From the NCBI GenBank assembly GCA_937915065.1, contig CALDMR010000148.1, forward strand, positions 1 to 23,006: DNA of 23,006 nucleotides, given 5' to 3'. Both the position numbers and the translations under genes were made by a program. Shown piece after piece: positions 1 through 7,727 of this stretch; the first letter of the stretch is position 1, and every line of letters begins with the position of its first letter. The stretch is from an uncultured Clostridia bacterium (GTDB lineage Bacteria > Bacillota > Clostridia > Oscillospirales > Oscillospiraceae). The notes under the pieces are model-generated. The model ran no database searches. It saw only the letters and a program-made list of their open reading frames with translations, and was not told the DNA's origin.

Positions 1-54
1 TGACGTGTTTTATATTTTTTTATAGCTTTTTCGCAAAAAATACTTGACATTCGG

Positions 55-72
55 GGTTTTCCCGGGAAAACC
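55..72 (-). terminator. Perfect 18-bp palindrome downstream of malQ, possible weak terminator
   Basis: The arms GGTTTTC and GAAAACC flank a CCGG loop, 12 bases past the malQ stop codon. In the minus direction a T-run (TTTTTT) follows only after about a dozen bases, so this is a poor classical intrinsic terminator. It is the only hairpin seen at the end of the cysE-cysS-sdaA-malQ unit. The remaining bases 1-54 are AT-rich and show no gene. Confidence 0.35.
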
Positions 73-84
73 GTGCTTTTACTG

Positions 85-1641
85 TTAAGCCTTCTTATCT
101 TTTGCCATCTGCTTCGCCACGGCGCCGGAATCCCGCGCCGCCGCTTGTTCCAGCCGCTGTGGATCAGCCCGGCCATAGAGCTTTGTCATGGCAGCGATTT
201 TTTCTGCCAGAGCCGCCGTCAGTTGCTCCCGCCGCACTCTCCAGGCCCAGTTTCCTTCTGCCTTTCCGGGCGTATTCATGCGGCTTTCCGCCCCCAGCTC
301 CAGATAATCCTGCAGCTGGGCCACAAACAGATCTGCCACGCTGCTCATACCGCCGCGGATCATACCCCAGGCAAAGCCCTCGTCATCATTCAGCCCCAGA
401 TACCGCTGCGCCACAGCCACATCCTCCGGCGCCGCTTCCTCTTTCCAGGCCATTACCGGCGCATTGTCATGGGTTCCCACATAGCAGACGCAATGACGGT
501 CGTAGGTATGGGGCATATAGTCGCTGCTCTCCCGCGCATCAAAGGCAAACTCCAGGATCTTCATCCCGGGCAGGCCCGAATCCGCCAAAAGCTTCTGCAC
601 TTCCGGCGTTAAAAAGCCCAGATCTTCCGCAATGAAGTTCATGTGGTAAAACCAGTGGGTCAGCACGCCCACCAGATCCATGCCGGGCCCCTGCACCCAA
701 TGACCGCCGCGCGCCGTCGGCTCCCCATAGGGCACAGCCCAGTAGCTTTCAAAGCCCCGAAAATGATCAATGCGGAGCACATCAAACAGTTTGGATGCCC
801 CTTCTACCCGGCGGATCCACCATCCGAAGCCGTCTGCCTTCATGCGATCCCACCGGTACAGCGGGTTGCCCCACAGCTGTCCGTCGGCGCTGAAATAATC
901 CGGCGGTACGCCGGATACCTCCGTGGGCACATTGCGGCTGTCCAACTGAAAATTTTCCGGCCCGGCCCACACGTCGGCACTGTCCATAGCCACATAAATG
1001 GGCAGATCGCCAATGATACCGATCCCCCGGCCGCAGGCATAATCACGCAGCGCCGTCCATTGACCGAAGAAAAGATATTGGATGTATATAAACAGTTCCA
1101 CATCTTCCCGCAGCTCTGCCCCATAGCGTTCCAGGACCGCCGGACAGCGCAGGCGCACCTCTTCCGGCCATGCGCTCCAGGCTTTCATGCCAAAATGGTT
1201 CTTGAGGGCCATAAACAGGGCATAATCCGGCAGCCAGCCCCGATTCTGTTCCACAAATGCCGCCACCTGCTCCCGATCCCGCACCATGCCGGCATCTGCT
1301 GCCCGGCGCAGCAGCCGGAAGCGGTTGTCGTAAATCTTTCCATAGTCCACGCGGCCTTCATCGCCGCCCCAGTCCACGGAAGATACCTCCTCCGCCGCCA
1401 GCAGTCCATCTTCCACCAACAAATCCAGATCCACAAAATAAGGGTTCCCGGCGTAGGTAGAAAAGCTCTGATAGGGAGAATCGCCATAGCTGGTAGGCCC
1501 CACAGGGAGCACTTGCCACCAGGACTGCCCTGCCGAGGCCAGAAAATCCACAAACTCATAGGCCGCCTTCCCCAAGGTACCGATCCCGTAGGGCGAGGGC
1601 AGCGCCGAAATTGGCAGCAAAACACCGCTGCTTCGCTTCAT
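85..1641 (-). CDS. malQ: 4-alpha-glucanotransferase (amylomaltase, GH77)
   Basis: This cytoplasmic disproportionating enzyme transfers 1,4-alpha-glucan segments between maltodextrins. The product is 518 residues, normal for the bacterial GH77 family. The N-terminus carries the family signature (SSGVLLPISALPSPYGIG) and the SPYQSFSTYAGNP segment. Catalytic residues line up as nucleophile D292 in LRIDHFRGFESYW, acid/base E339 in AEDLGF, and D392 in GTHDNAPV. The start is ATG at 1641, 9 nt after AGAGGAG; a TTG two codons upstream falls too close to that site. It is the last gene of a co-directional run with sdaA (59-nt gap, no hairpin seen between them), so it may be transcribed from the upstream T-box promoter, though its glycan role is unrelated to serine metabolism. 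Confidence 0.95.
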   Translation of the reverse strand: MKRSSGVLLPISALPSPYGIGTLGKAAYEFVDFLASAGQSWWQVLPVGPTSYGDSPYQSFSTYAGNPYFVDLDLLVEDGLLAAEEVSSVDWGGDEGRVDYGKIYDNRFRLLRRAADAGMVRDREQVAAFVEQNRGWLPDYALFMALKNHFGMKAWSAWPEEVRLRCPAVLERYGAELREDVELFIYIQYLFFGQWTALRDYACGRGIGIIGDLPIYVAMDSADVWAGPENFQLDSRNVPTEVSGVPPDYFSADGQLWGNPLYRWDRMKADGFGWWIRRVEGASKLFDVLRIDHFRGFESYWAVPYGEPTARGGHWVQGPGMDLVGVLTHWFYHMNFIAEDLGFLTPEVQKLLADSGLPGMKILEFAFDARESSDYMPHTYDRHCVCYVGTHDNAPVMAWKEEAAPEDVAVAQRYLGLNDDEGFAWGMIRGGMSSVADLFVAQLQDYLELGAESRMNTPGKAEGNWAWRVRREQLTAALAEKIAAMTKLYGRADPQRLEQAAARDSGAVAKQMAKDKKA

Positions 1642-1700
1642 GCTCAACCACTCCTCTCCGCCCGCCCGGAAAGGGCAGACGGTTTATTCGCCAACTCTTT

Positions 1701-2909
1701 TCAGCAGAAACTTTCGCCGTAATGCTTCGCCAGGCCGCCCTCCGCCGTTTCGCGGTAGCGCCGGGACATATCCAACCCCGTTTCATACATGGTTTTAACC
1801 ACCAGGTCGAAGGAGATCTTCCGGGTGCTTGTGAGGAAATTGGCCAGGGACAGGGCATTGATGGCCCGCATGGCCGCCACCGCATTGCGCTCGATACAGG
1901 GGATCTGCACCAGGCCGTTGATGGGATCACAGGTCAGGCCCAAGTGATGCTCCATGGCCACCTCGGCGGCATACTCGATCTGATCAATGCCCAATTCAAA
2001 CAATTCGCCCAGGGCCGCCGCCGTCATGGAGCAGGCAGAACCGATCTCTGCCTGGCAGCCGCACTGGGCGCCGGAGATGGAAGCATTGGTCTTGATCAGG
2101 TTTCCGACCACACCCGCCGCCGCCAGCGCCCGGAGCACCTGCTCGTCAGAAAAGCCCCGCTGCTCCTGCATATAGCGCAGGGCCGAGGGCAGCACACCGC
2201 AGGCTCCGCAGGTCGGCGCGGTGACAATGATGCCGCCCGCAGCATTCTCCTCCGCCACAGCAAAGGCATAGGCGCATACCAGGCGGTTTTCCCGGGTAGC
2301 AGGACTTTCATCAATGTGGCGCTGCTCGTGCAGATACTGGGCTTTCCGCTCCACATGAAGTCCGCCGGGCAGCTCGCCGGAAACGGATAGGCCATTGACA
2401 ATGCTCTTTTTCATGGCGTCCCACACAGGGTACAGACTGTCCCAAATCGCCTTTCCCTCGTTGTGCTCCACATAATCCGGCAGCCGGGCATTGTGGCTTT
2501 TGCACCAGGCGGCAATTTCCGCATAGGAGCCTTCGGCGTACACCTCCGGCGTGGCAATGTCCGGACGGCCTACGATGGTAATCGCGCCTCCGCCGGTGGA
2601 CAACACGCGCATCCGCCCCGTTTCCGCCCCATTTTGATAAGCGAACAGGTCCATGGTATTGGGATGGGGCAGATTTTTGGTCTCCGTGTCAAACACGATC
2701 TCCGAAGGTACAGGTTCCAAAGCCTCAGCCACAGCCCGATCCGTCAGATGCCCCCGCCCCGTCAGCGCCAGGGAACCGTACAGCACCACCCGAAACCGAT
2801 CTGCTTCCGGATGCTCCGCGGCAAACATCCCCGCCGCCCGGGAGGGCCCCATGGTATGGGAGCTGGACGGCCCTTTTCCGATCAAATATAATTCCCGAAT
2901 GGATTTCAT
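1701..2909 (-). CDS. sdaA: L-serine ammonia-lyase (serine dehydratase), single-chain iron-sulfur type
   Basis: This enzyme deaminates L-serine to pyruvate and ammonia using a [4Fe-4S] cluster. The 402-residue chain starts with the beta-domain signature GPSSSHTMGP (residues 13-22), followed by the alpha domain with TAPTCGACGVLPSALRYM (230-247). Cluster ligands can be assigned as C285, C327 and C338; their spacing (42 and 11 residues) matches that of the three ligands of the Legionella enzyme. The very last residue is Cys402, matching the family's 'tail-in-mouth' C-terminal cysteine that enters the active site. The start is ATG at 2909, 9 nt after AAGGAG; an upstream in-frame extension would run into cysS. 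It lies 19 nt after the cysS stop in the cysE-cysS-sdaA-malQ run. Both CysE and this enzyme consume serine. Confidence 0.95.
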   Translation of the reverse strand: MKSIRELYLIGKGPSSSHTMGPSRAAGMFAAEHPEADRFRVVLYGSLALTGRGHLTDRAVAEALEPVPSEIVFDTETKNLPHPNTMDLFAYQNGAETGRMRVLSTGGGAITIVGRPDIATPEVYAEGSYAEIAAWCKSHNARLPDYVEHNEGKAIWDSLYPVWDAMKKSIVNGLSVSGELPGGLHVERKAQYLHEQRHIDESPATRENRLVCAYAFAVAEENAAGGIIVTAPTCGACGVLPSALRYMQEQRGFSDEQVLRALAAAGVVGNLIKTNASISGAQCGCQAEIGSACSMTAAALGELFELGIDQIEYAAEVAMEHHLGLTCDPINGLVQIPCIERNAVAAMRAINALSLANFLTSTRKISFDLVVKTMYETGLDMSRRYRETAEGGLAKHYGESFC

Positions 2910-2928
2910 GCGGGTATACTCCTTGCTT

Positions 2929-4380
2929 TTACAGTTTTTTCCAGGTTGCGCCGTCCTTGGTATCGACGATCTCAATCCCCTGGGCCTTCAGTTCATCCCG
3001 AATGCGATCCGCTTCGGCAAAGTTTTTAGCCTTCTTGGCTTCATAGCGGGCCAGCACCAGCGCATCCACCGCAGGATCGCCTTCACCGGTGATGGTATAG
3101 CCGCCGGCGCTCTGCGCTGCCGCCCGGGCTGCCGCATCCTTTTCCCGCATCACTGCCGCCTTTTCCAGCAGCGAAAGGCCCAGCACGCTGTCAAAGCTAT
3201 CCAGAACGGCCAGCTTTGTAGCGTCCCCGGTTTTCGCTTTCAGCACATCATACAGGGCTGTAATGCCCATGGAAGTATTCAGATCGTTGCCCACCTGCTG
3301 CAGGAATTTGTCGCGATATTCCTGCACCACCGCGGCATCCACCGCGCCCTCTTCTCCGTTCAGGGCGGCAATCTTCTTCAAAAGCTTATTGTATGCGCCC
3401 TGGGCATTGTCCAGATTCTCCCAGGTGAACACCAGCGCCTTGCGGTAGTGGCTCTGCAGGCAGAAGAAGCGGTAGGCCAGCGGGTCATAGCCTTTTTCCT
3501 CCAGCAGGGAAACCGTCAAAAATTCGCCCTTGCTTTTGCTCATTTTGCCGCTGTTGGTATTCAGATGGTGCACATGGAACCACTGGGGGCACCAGGGGTG
3601 GCCGATATAGCTTTCGCTCTGGGCAATCTCATTGGTATGGTGGGGGAACGCATTGTCCACGCCGCCGCAGTGCAGATCCAGATATTCGCCGTTATACTTC
3701 AGGCTGATGCCGGAGCATTCAATGTGCCAGCCGGGATATCCCACGCCCCAGGGAGAATCCCATTTCAGCGCCTGGTCCTCAAATTTGGACTTGGTGAACC
3801 AAAGGACAAAATCGTTCTTATTGCGTTTGTTGGGATCTTCCTCCACGCCCTCGCGGACGCCCACAGCCAGATCCTCTTCGTTATGATCGTTGAACACATA
3901 ATATTTTTCCAACTTGGAGGAATCAAAATACACATTTCCGCCGGCAACATATGCATAACCCTTTTCCAGCAGACCCTCCACGATCCGGATAAAGTCGTCG
4001 ATCAGACCGGTGGCGGGCTGCACCACATCGGGCCGCTTGATATTCAGCTTGCGGCAGTCCTCAAAGAAAGCATCCGTATAATACTGGGCAATTTCCATCA
4101 CGGTCTTGTGCTCGCGCTTGGCACCCTTGAGCATCTTATCCTCGCCGGTGTCCGCGTCAGAGGCCAGGTGCCCCACGTCGGTGATATTCATCACGCGGTT
4201 GACATCATAGCCCTCATAGCGCAAAAACTTTTCCAGCACATCTTCCATAATGTAGCTGCGCAGATTGCCGATGTGGGCAAAATGATACACCGTGGGGCCG
4301 CAGGTATACATCTCCACGCGGCCGGGCGTGTGCGTTACAAATTCTGCTTTCTTATGGGTCAGGGAATTATAAAGCTGCAT
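2929..4380 (-). CDS. cysS: Cysteinyl-tRNA synthetase
   Basis: This class I aminoacyl-tRNA synthetase charges tRNA-Cys. The 483-residue protein has the HIGH-type motif HIGN (36-39) after TCGPTVYHFA, and the KMSKS motif at 279-283. The four zinc ligands that select cysteine are visible as C27, C222, H247 and E251. The C-terminal region after about residue 400 is the usual helical and anticodon-binding part. The ATG at 4380 lies 11 nt after the cysE stop, and its GAGG ribosome site overlaps that stop, indicating tight translational coupling. Expression is expected to be controlled by the T-box leader in front of cysE, so cysteine shortage would raise both cysteine supply and charging capacity. 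Confidence 0.97.
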   Translation of the reverse strand: MQLYNSLTHKKAEFVTHTPGRVEMYTCGPTVYHFAHIGNLRSYIMEDVLEKFLRYEGYDVNRVMNITDVGHLASDADTGEDKMLKGAKREHKTVMEIAQYYTDAFFEDCRKLNIKRPDVVQPATGLIDDFIRIVEGLLEKGYAYVAGGNVYFDSSKLEKYYVFNDHNEEDLAVGVREGVEEDPNKRNKNDFVLWFTKSKFEDQALKWDSPWGVGYPGWHIECSGISLKYNGEYLDLHCGGVDNAFPHHTNEIAQSESYIGHPWCPQWFHVHHLNTNSGKMSKSKGEFLTVSLLEEKGYDPLAYRFFCLQSHYRKALVFTWENLDNAQGAYNKLLKKIAALNGEEGAVDAAVVQEYRDKFLQQVGNDLNTSMGITALYDVLKAKTGDATKLAVLDSFDSVLGLSLLEKAAVMREKDAAARAAAQSAGGYTITGEGDPAVDALVLARYEAKKAKNFAEADRIRDELKAQGIEIVDTKDGATWKKL

Positions 4381-4391
4381 GATTTTTTACC

Positions 4392-5126
4392 TCACTCTTC
4401 TGTTTCTACGGGCGCTGCCGGCTCTTCTCCGGCCTGCCCTTTCTGTTCTTCTTTCGGGGGTACATGATCCGGATGCCGGCGGCGGCAGGCGGCCAATGCG
4501 TTTTCCAGTTCCTTGATGCGGCCCTGCAAATATTCGATCTCCGTTTCCACGGGGTCGGAAATATGAACCTGATCCACAGTTTCGGTGCAGTTGCCCACAT
4601 TTTCCACGGGGCGGCCGGCGATCTTCACCACCTGGGCCGGTACGCCCACGGCGGTGGAATTCGGCGGCACCTCGCTGAGCACCACAGAGCCGGCAGCCAC
4701 GCGGGCATTGTCTCCCACCCTAAAGGGGCCGAGAATGCGCGCGCCGTTGCCCACCAGCACATTATTACCCAAAGTCGGGTGGCGCTTGCCCTTATCTTTA
4801 CCGGTACCGCCCAGGGTCACCCCATGGTAAATCAGGCAATCATCGCCGATCTCGGCCGTTTCGCCGATCACGATCCCCATGCCGTGGTCGATCACAAAGC
4901 GCTTGCCGATGGTCGCCCCGGGATGGATCTCAATTCCCGTCCAGAACCGGGCCCACTGGGATATGGCGCGGGCAATAAATTTGAAATTGTGCAGATAAAA
5001 CCAATGGGCGATCCGATAATGGATCGTAGCATTGACGCCGGGGTACAGCAAAAATACTTCCAGCTTGCTGCGGGCCGCCGGATCGCGCTTTTGATACGCT
5101 TCCAGCATTTCACCCAATCGTGTCAC
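4392..5126 (-). CDS. cysE: Serine O-acetyltransferase (short form)
   Basis: This enzyme makes O-acetyl-L-serine from serine and acetyl-CoA, the committed step of cysteine synthesis. The 244-residue protein is the short type with little of the N-terminal helical domain, followed by a left-handed beta-helix of hexapeptide repeats (about residues 65-165) containing IDHGMGIVIGETA and YHGVTLGGTG. An unusual tail follows: a predicted helix or coiled coil (about 195-216) and an acidic, Pro/Glu-rich end. The start is GTG at 5126, 9 nt after AAGGAG. Longer readings to 5246 would translate the T-box terminator and are rejected. The gene follows the T-box leader and is translationally coupled to cysS. 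Confidence 0.95.
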   Translation of the reverse strand: MTRLGEMLEAYQKRDPAARSKLEVFLLYPGVNATIHYRIAHWFYLHNFKFIARAISQWARFWTGIEIHPGATIGKRFVIDHGMGIVIGETAEIGDDCLIYHGVTLGGTGKDKGKRHPTLGNNVLVGNGARILGPFRVGDNARVAAGSVVLSEVPPNSTAVGVPAQVVKIAGRPVENVGNCTETVDQVHISDPVETEIEYLQGRIKELENALAACRRRHPDHVPPKEEQKGQAGEEPAAPVETEE

Positions 5127-5142
5127 AATGTATCTCTCCTTC

Positions 5143-5205
5143 CGAAAAAAACAAAACCGCCCCCCATGCCCAAACCGGGCACAAGAGGCGACAACAGCGC
5201 GGTTC
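5143..5205 (-). terminator. Intrinsic terminator of the T-box leader
   Basis: On the minus strand AACCGC, taken from the conserved T-box sequence, can pair with GCGGTT just before a T-rich run (TTTTGTTTTTTT). A second hairpin, GTGCCC/GGGCAT, lies in the loop. Because the same bases belong to the antiterminator, the two structures exclude each other, which is the switching principle of T-boxes. The cysE ribosome binding site begins directly after the T-run. Confidence 0.85.
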
Positions 5206-5381
5206 CACTCCTGCATTTTACTTACAGAGCCTGTAACGCGGCTCAAACGGAGGGCATTACCCCTCCCGCTCCCGGACGCACTTCCCGCGCTCCGCCGCAG
5301 AGACGCTTTCAGCCGGTGACGTCCCCTCTCTTTGCTTTGGTCTGCGCGCTACTCTTTCCGTTCATTGCGATGTTCTACTGA
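5146..5381 (-). ncRNA. T-box leader riboswitch, tRNA-Cys type
   Basis: The minus-strand leader of cysE-cysS contains the T-box hallmark AGTGGAACCGCG (5198-5209). Stem I features are also visible: AAAGAGTAGCGCGC, an AGAGAG K-turn-type motif, and GGCTGAAAG in the apical part. The best specifier candidate is TGC at 5278-5280 (context GAAG-TGC-G), a cysteine codon. The antiterminator bulge reads TGGA, which would pair with UCCA of a tRNA with discriminator U73, as tRNA-Cys has. A stem III-like hairpin (GGAGGG/CCCTCC) lies between. By family knowledge, uncharged tRNA-Cys stabilises the antiterminator and switches on cysE-cysS. The specifier position is read by eye rather than from a covariance model. 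Confidence 0.88.
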
Positions 5382-5387
5382 TTTAGT

Positions 5388-5416
5388 ATATTATCATCTC
5401 CCGCCAAGGGTGTCAA
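5388..5416 (-). promoter_or_regulatory. Sigma-A promoter of the T-box-cysE-cysS-sdaA unit
   Basis: The -35 is TTGACA (5411-5416) and the -10 is TAATAT (5388-5393), with a 17-nt spacer, so transcription should start near 5381. An inverted repeat TCAAGGGG/CCCCTTGA (5413-5420 and 5433-5440) overlaps the -35 and could be an operator. Confidence 0.85.
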
Positions 5417-5541
5417 GGGGTGAGAGGGGTTCCCCCTTGATATCCTTATTGATCTGCTATAAATTAAAGATATCTAGTATTGATTGCACCGAAAAGGTAT
5501 GATAAAGTATGGATAAATCCATCAGAGTTGGGGGAAGCGTT

Positions 5542-6039
5542 ATGAAAAGAATGATAACGATTCTATCGGCAATCCTTATTTGCGCGGCGCTATTTTCCGG
5601 GTGCGTTGTTTCTTCTGAGAGCCACAGGGAACCGGCGTTGGCGGTCTATTCTTTTAGCGGAGAAAATGATGTTATCTCGGTGTCGAATGGCGTTCTTGTG
5701 ACCAGCGCTGCCGAGCAAATTTGCTATGGTGGAGATTTGAGTATCAAACAAGATGTGTTCGATGACATTACCGCATACAGCACCACGATTTGCGTTTATT
5801 CCGACGATGGAAGCGCTGATGTGCTGCTGTCCAATGGCGTAGCAGACAAAACCGGCGGCACGATCGGTGTTTCCGGCGAGATCGGAAAAGTATCAGGCGC
5901 TATTTTCCAGGCGGATGAGATTGGGCGGTTAATAGATAATCTTTGGTTTGAGTTGAGAACGACTGATATAAATGGAGAGGAAAACACCTATCAGATCCAA
6001 TTGGATGTAACTGCAATTACAGAAGAGCATGCATATTAG
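5542..6039 (+). CDS. Small predicted lipoprotein of unknown function
   Basis: The product is 165 residues and I do not recognise the family. The N-terminus is a typical lipoprotein signal: basic MKR, a hydrophobic stretch, then the lipobox LFSGC with lipid-accepting Cys21. The rest is hydrophilic and beta-rich, with no catalytic motif that I can name. The ATG at 5542 follows GGGGAAG; an in-frame ATG at 5509 would bury the signal peptide behind 11 residues. A weak promoter (TTGATT at 5480, -10 region near 5503) may lie upstream. It is plus-strand in an otherwise minus-strand region and precedes the AT-rich NERD gene, so it is probably part of an inserted patch. It likely faces the outside of the membrane. 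Confidence 0.75.
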   Translation: MKRMITILSAILICAALFSGCVVSSESHREPALAVYSFSGENDVISVSNGVLVTSAAEQICYGGDLSIKQDVFDDITAYSTTICVYSDDGSADVLLSNGVADKTGGTIGVSGEIGKVSGAIFQADEIGRLIDNLWFELRTTDINGEENTYQIQLDVTAITEEHAY

Positions 6040-6181
6040 TACATATCTCTTCGAAACTCAAATTTCGCATAGATTTATCTGATCATTCATTTCGTTTTGA
6101 TATAGAAACAAAGTATAAAGCAGAGTTCCGTGCATAGTCAAAAATATAATATGCGCAATAACGTCATAGCGAGGGCTCATT

Positions 6182-6952
6182 ATGAGTTTATTTAAATCAT
6201 TCCTCAAACACTTGATAGTTACGCCGGAGCACATCGGCAATCAAGGTGAAAAAATAATTGCCAATAAGCTTAGCTGGGTTCGATTTTGCGGAAAATGTGG
6301 TAAACTCTTACAAAATATATATTTGCCCAACAGTAACGGAGAAACCTCAGAAGTCGATCTCTTGTATATTACCTCCAAAGGCGCTTTCGTTATAGAAAGC
6401 AAAAATTACGCTGGTTTCATTTTCGGAGATGAGCATAGTAAAAATTGGACAGCAACTTTATATGCAGGCAAAAATTTCCTCAGTAGAAAACGCGTGAATT
6501 ATTACCACTTCTACAATCCAATTCGGCAAAATAATACTCACATCAAATGTTTAAGACAGTACTTAAATATGGATATCCAAACCTTTTCCATCATCGTTTT
6601 CTCCGAACGATGTACTCTGAAAAATATTTCCTGTTTCTCTCCAAATGTATTTATTTGCCAAAGCAATTCACTTTCCCATGTTATAAACGAAATTTGGAAT
6701 AGTTATCCCGATCTCTATGATGATGCACAAATCAAAAACTTATTTTATGCCTTATTTCCACTAGCAAACCAAGACAAAGCAGTAAAGGAAAAGCATATTG
6801 TGGATATTCAGTCCAAATTGAATCAACGAGAAGTCTGCCCCTGGTGTGGTGCCCCTCTTATTCTACGTACATCTAAAAAAGGCTCAGCACCCGGACACCA
6901 ATTTCTAGGATGCTGCAATTATCCACAGTGTAAATACACCCAAAATCTTTAG
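6182..6952 (+). CDS. NERD-domain protein with C-terminal topoisomerase-type zinc ribbon
   Basis: The 256-residue protein has a nuclease-related (NERD) domain at about 17-130. The conserved pieces are GNQGEK (E23), EVDLLYI (D59) and FVIESKNYAGFIFG (E72, K74), a restriction-endonuclease-like E-D-ExK arrangement. The C-terminus has a topoisomerase-type C4 zinc finger, with CPWC (219, 222), then C244/C245 and C250. Together these suggest a DNA-binding, possibly nucleolytic protein. NERD proteins are widespread and their biology is poorly defined; some occur near defence genes. Codon and base use is strongly AT-rich compared with neighbours, which suggests acquisition. The ATG follows GAGGG at 8 nt. 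A TATAAT at 6145-6150 may be its -10, but no good -35 is seen. The gene ends at the palindrome 7006-7040. Confidence 0.85.
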   Translation: MSLFKSFLKHLIVTPEHIGNQGEKIIANKLSWVRFCGKCGKLLQNIYLPNSNGETSEVDLLYITSKGAFVIESKNYAGFIFGDEHSKNWTATLYAGKNFLSRKRVNYYHFYNPIRQNNTHIKCLRQYLNMDIQTFSIIVFSERCTLKNISCFSPNVFICQSNSLSHVINEIWNSYPDLYDDAQIKNLFYALFPLANQDKAVKEKHIVDIQSKLNQREVCPWCGAPLILRTSKKGSAPGHQFLGCCNYPQCKYTQNL

Positions 6953-7005
6953 TACTACTAGTACTATCTCTAAGTCATTGAGTATTATCTAACAGATTTC
7001 AAACA

Positions 7006-7040
7006 ACAGTAGCCCCATAGTAGTACTATGGGGCTACTGT
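7006..7040. terminator. Perfect 15-bp inverted repeat between convergent genes, likely bidirectional terminator
   Basis: The arms ACAGTAGCCCCATAG and its exact complement are separated by TAGTA. The hairpin sits between the ends of the NERD gene (plus) and the ferredoxin-like gene (minus), followed by ATATATTTT on the plus side. The U-tract is weak on the minus side. The self-complementary octamer TAGTACTA occurs in the hairpin centre (7021-7028) and twice just upstream (6950-6957, 6959-6966), which is unusual for a plain terminator. Confidence 0.6.
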
Positions 7041-7071
7041 ATATATTTTCACTTCTACTCAAAATGCGTTT

Positions 7072-7680
7072 TCACATCTTCAACGCTTTTTTCGGGCACT
7101 TGCGCACACAGGCGCCGCAACCCATGCACAAGGCGCCGTCAATGGTTACGCTTTTCCCCTGTACCTGCACCGCATGCACCGGGCAGACCTTGGCGCACAG
7201 CTTGCAACCCACGCACAGCTCCGCCGCCACTTTCACCAGACCTGCGCTGCAGGATGTAGAACCCCTGCTGCCGTTCGCTGCCAGCGCATGAACGCAGTGG
7301 GCATCGCAGCGGGCAAAAAAGCCCTGTCCCATGGGGTGCTTCACCTGGAGAAGCACCTTTTCTTCCAGCAATTTATGCGTGATATTCATCAGCTGGGGCC
7401 GCAGCTCCGGCCGGCAGCGTTCCCGCAATTCGTCATAGCCCATGGGCCGCGCTGATTTGGAAAACGCCGGGCAAAGCAGCCAGGTCTCCGCTTCTTCCGC
7501 AGTAAACCGCTTGCGCAGAACCGCCAGCAGCGCATCGTCTTCCTGCCCCTCTCCCGCGCCTTCGCACAGCCGCGCCAGCATCTCCTCGTGGCGCGTCAGG
7601 CTATGGCCCACAGGCGCCTGGGCAGACGCGGCGCGGTAGGCTTCCATTTCCCGCAGCATCTCTTCATAGGTCATATCCAT
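7072..7680 (-). CDS. 4Fe-4S ferredoxin-type protein with N-terminal helical domain
   Basis: This 202-residue soluble protein ends in two 4Fe-4S motifs, CVGCKLCAKVCP (156-167) and CMGCGACVRKCP (185-196), so it should carry two clusters and act in electron transfer. The first about 150 residues are mostly helical and not a family I can name; they contain further cysteines (CDAHC near 125-129) that might bind another metal. The start is ATG at 7680, 8 nt after GGAGGAGG. The gene has its own promoter and no co-transcribed partner in the window, so its redox partner is not visible here. Confidence 0.85.
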   Translation of the reverse strand: MDMTYEEMLREMEAYRAASAQAPVGHSLTRHEEMLARLCEGAGEGQEDDALLAVLRKRFTAEEAETWLLCPAFSKSARPMGYDELRERCRPELRPQLMNITHKLLEEKVLLQVKHPMGQGFFARCDAHCVHALAANGSRGSTSCSAGLVKVAAELCVGCKLCAKVCPVHAVQVQGKSVTIDGALCMGCGACVRKCPKKALKM

Positions 7681-7727
7681 GCTGTGCACCTCCTCCAAAT
7701 CAAAAAATATTTTCTAAGTTCGTTAAA

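Noticed and set aside
44..72. Plus-strand promoter from TTGACA at 44-49
   Set aside because: No -10 occurs at a suitable distance (67-72 is AAAACC), and no plus-strand gene follows.
643..1722. Long plus-strand ORF opposite malQ
   Set aside because: It is a GC-rich antisense shadow. malQ on the other strand has full catalytic motifs, and the plus-strand product has no family features. The same applies to the long plus-strand readings opposite cysS, ilvE, rimO and recA.
4392..5246. Longer cysE starting at 5246
   Set aside because: The extension would translate the T-box terminator and antiterminator. A GTG with an ideal ribosome site exists at 5126.
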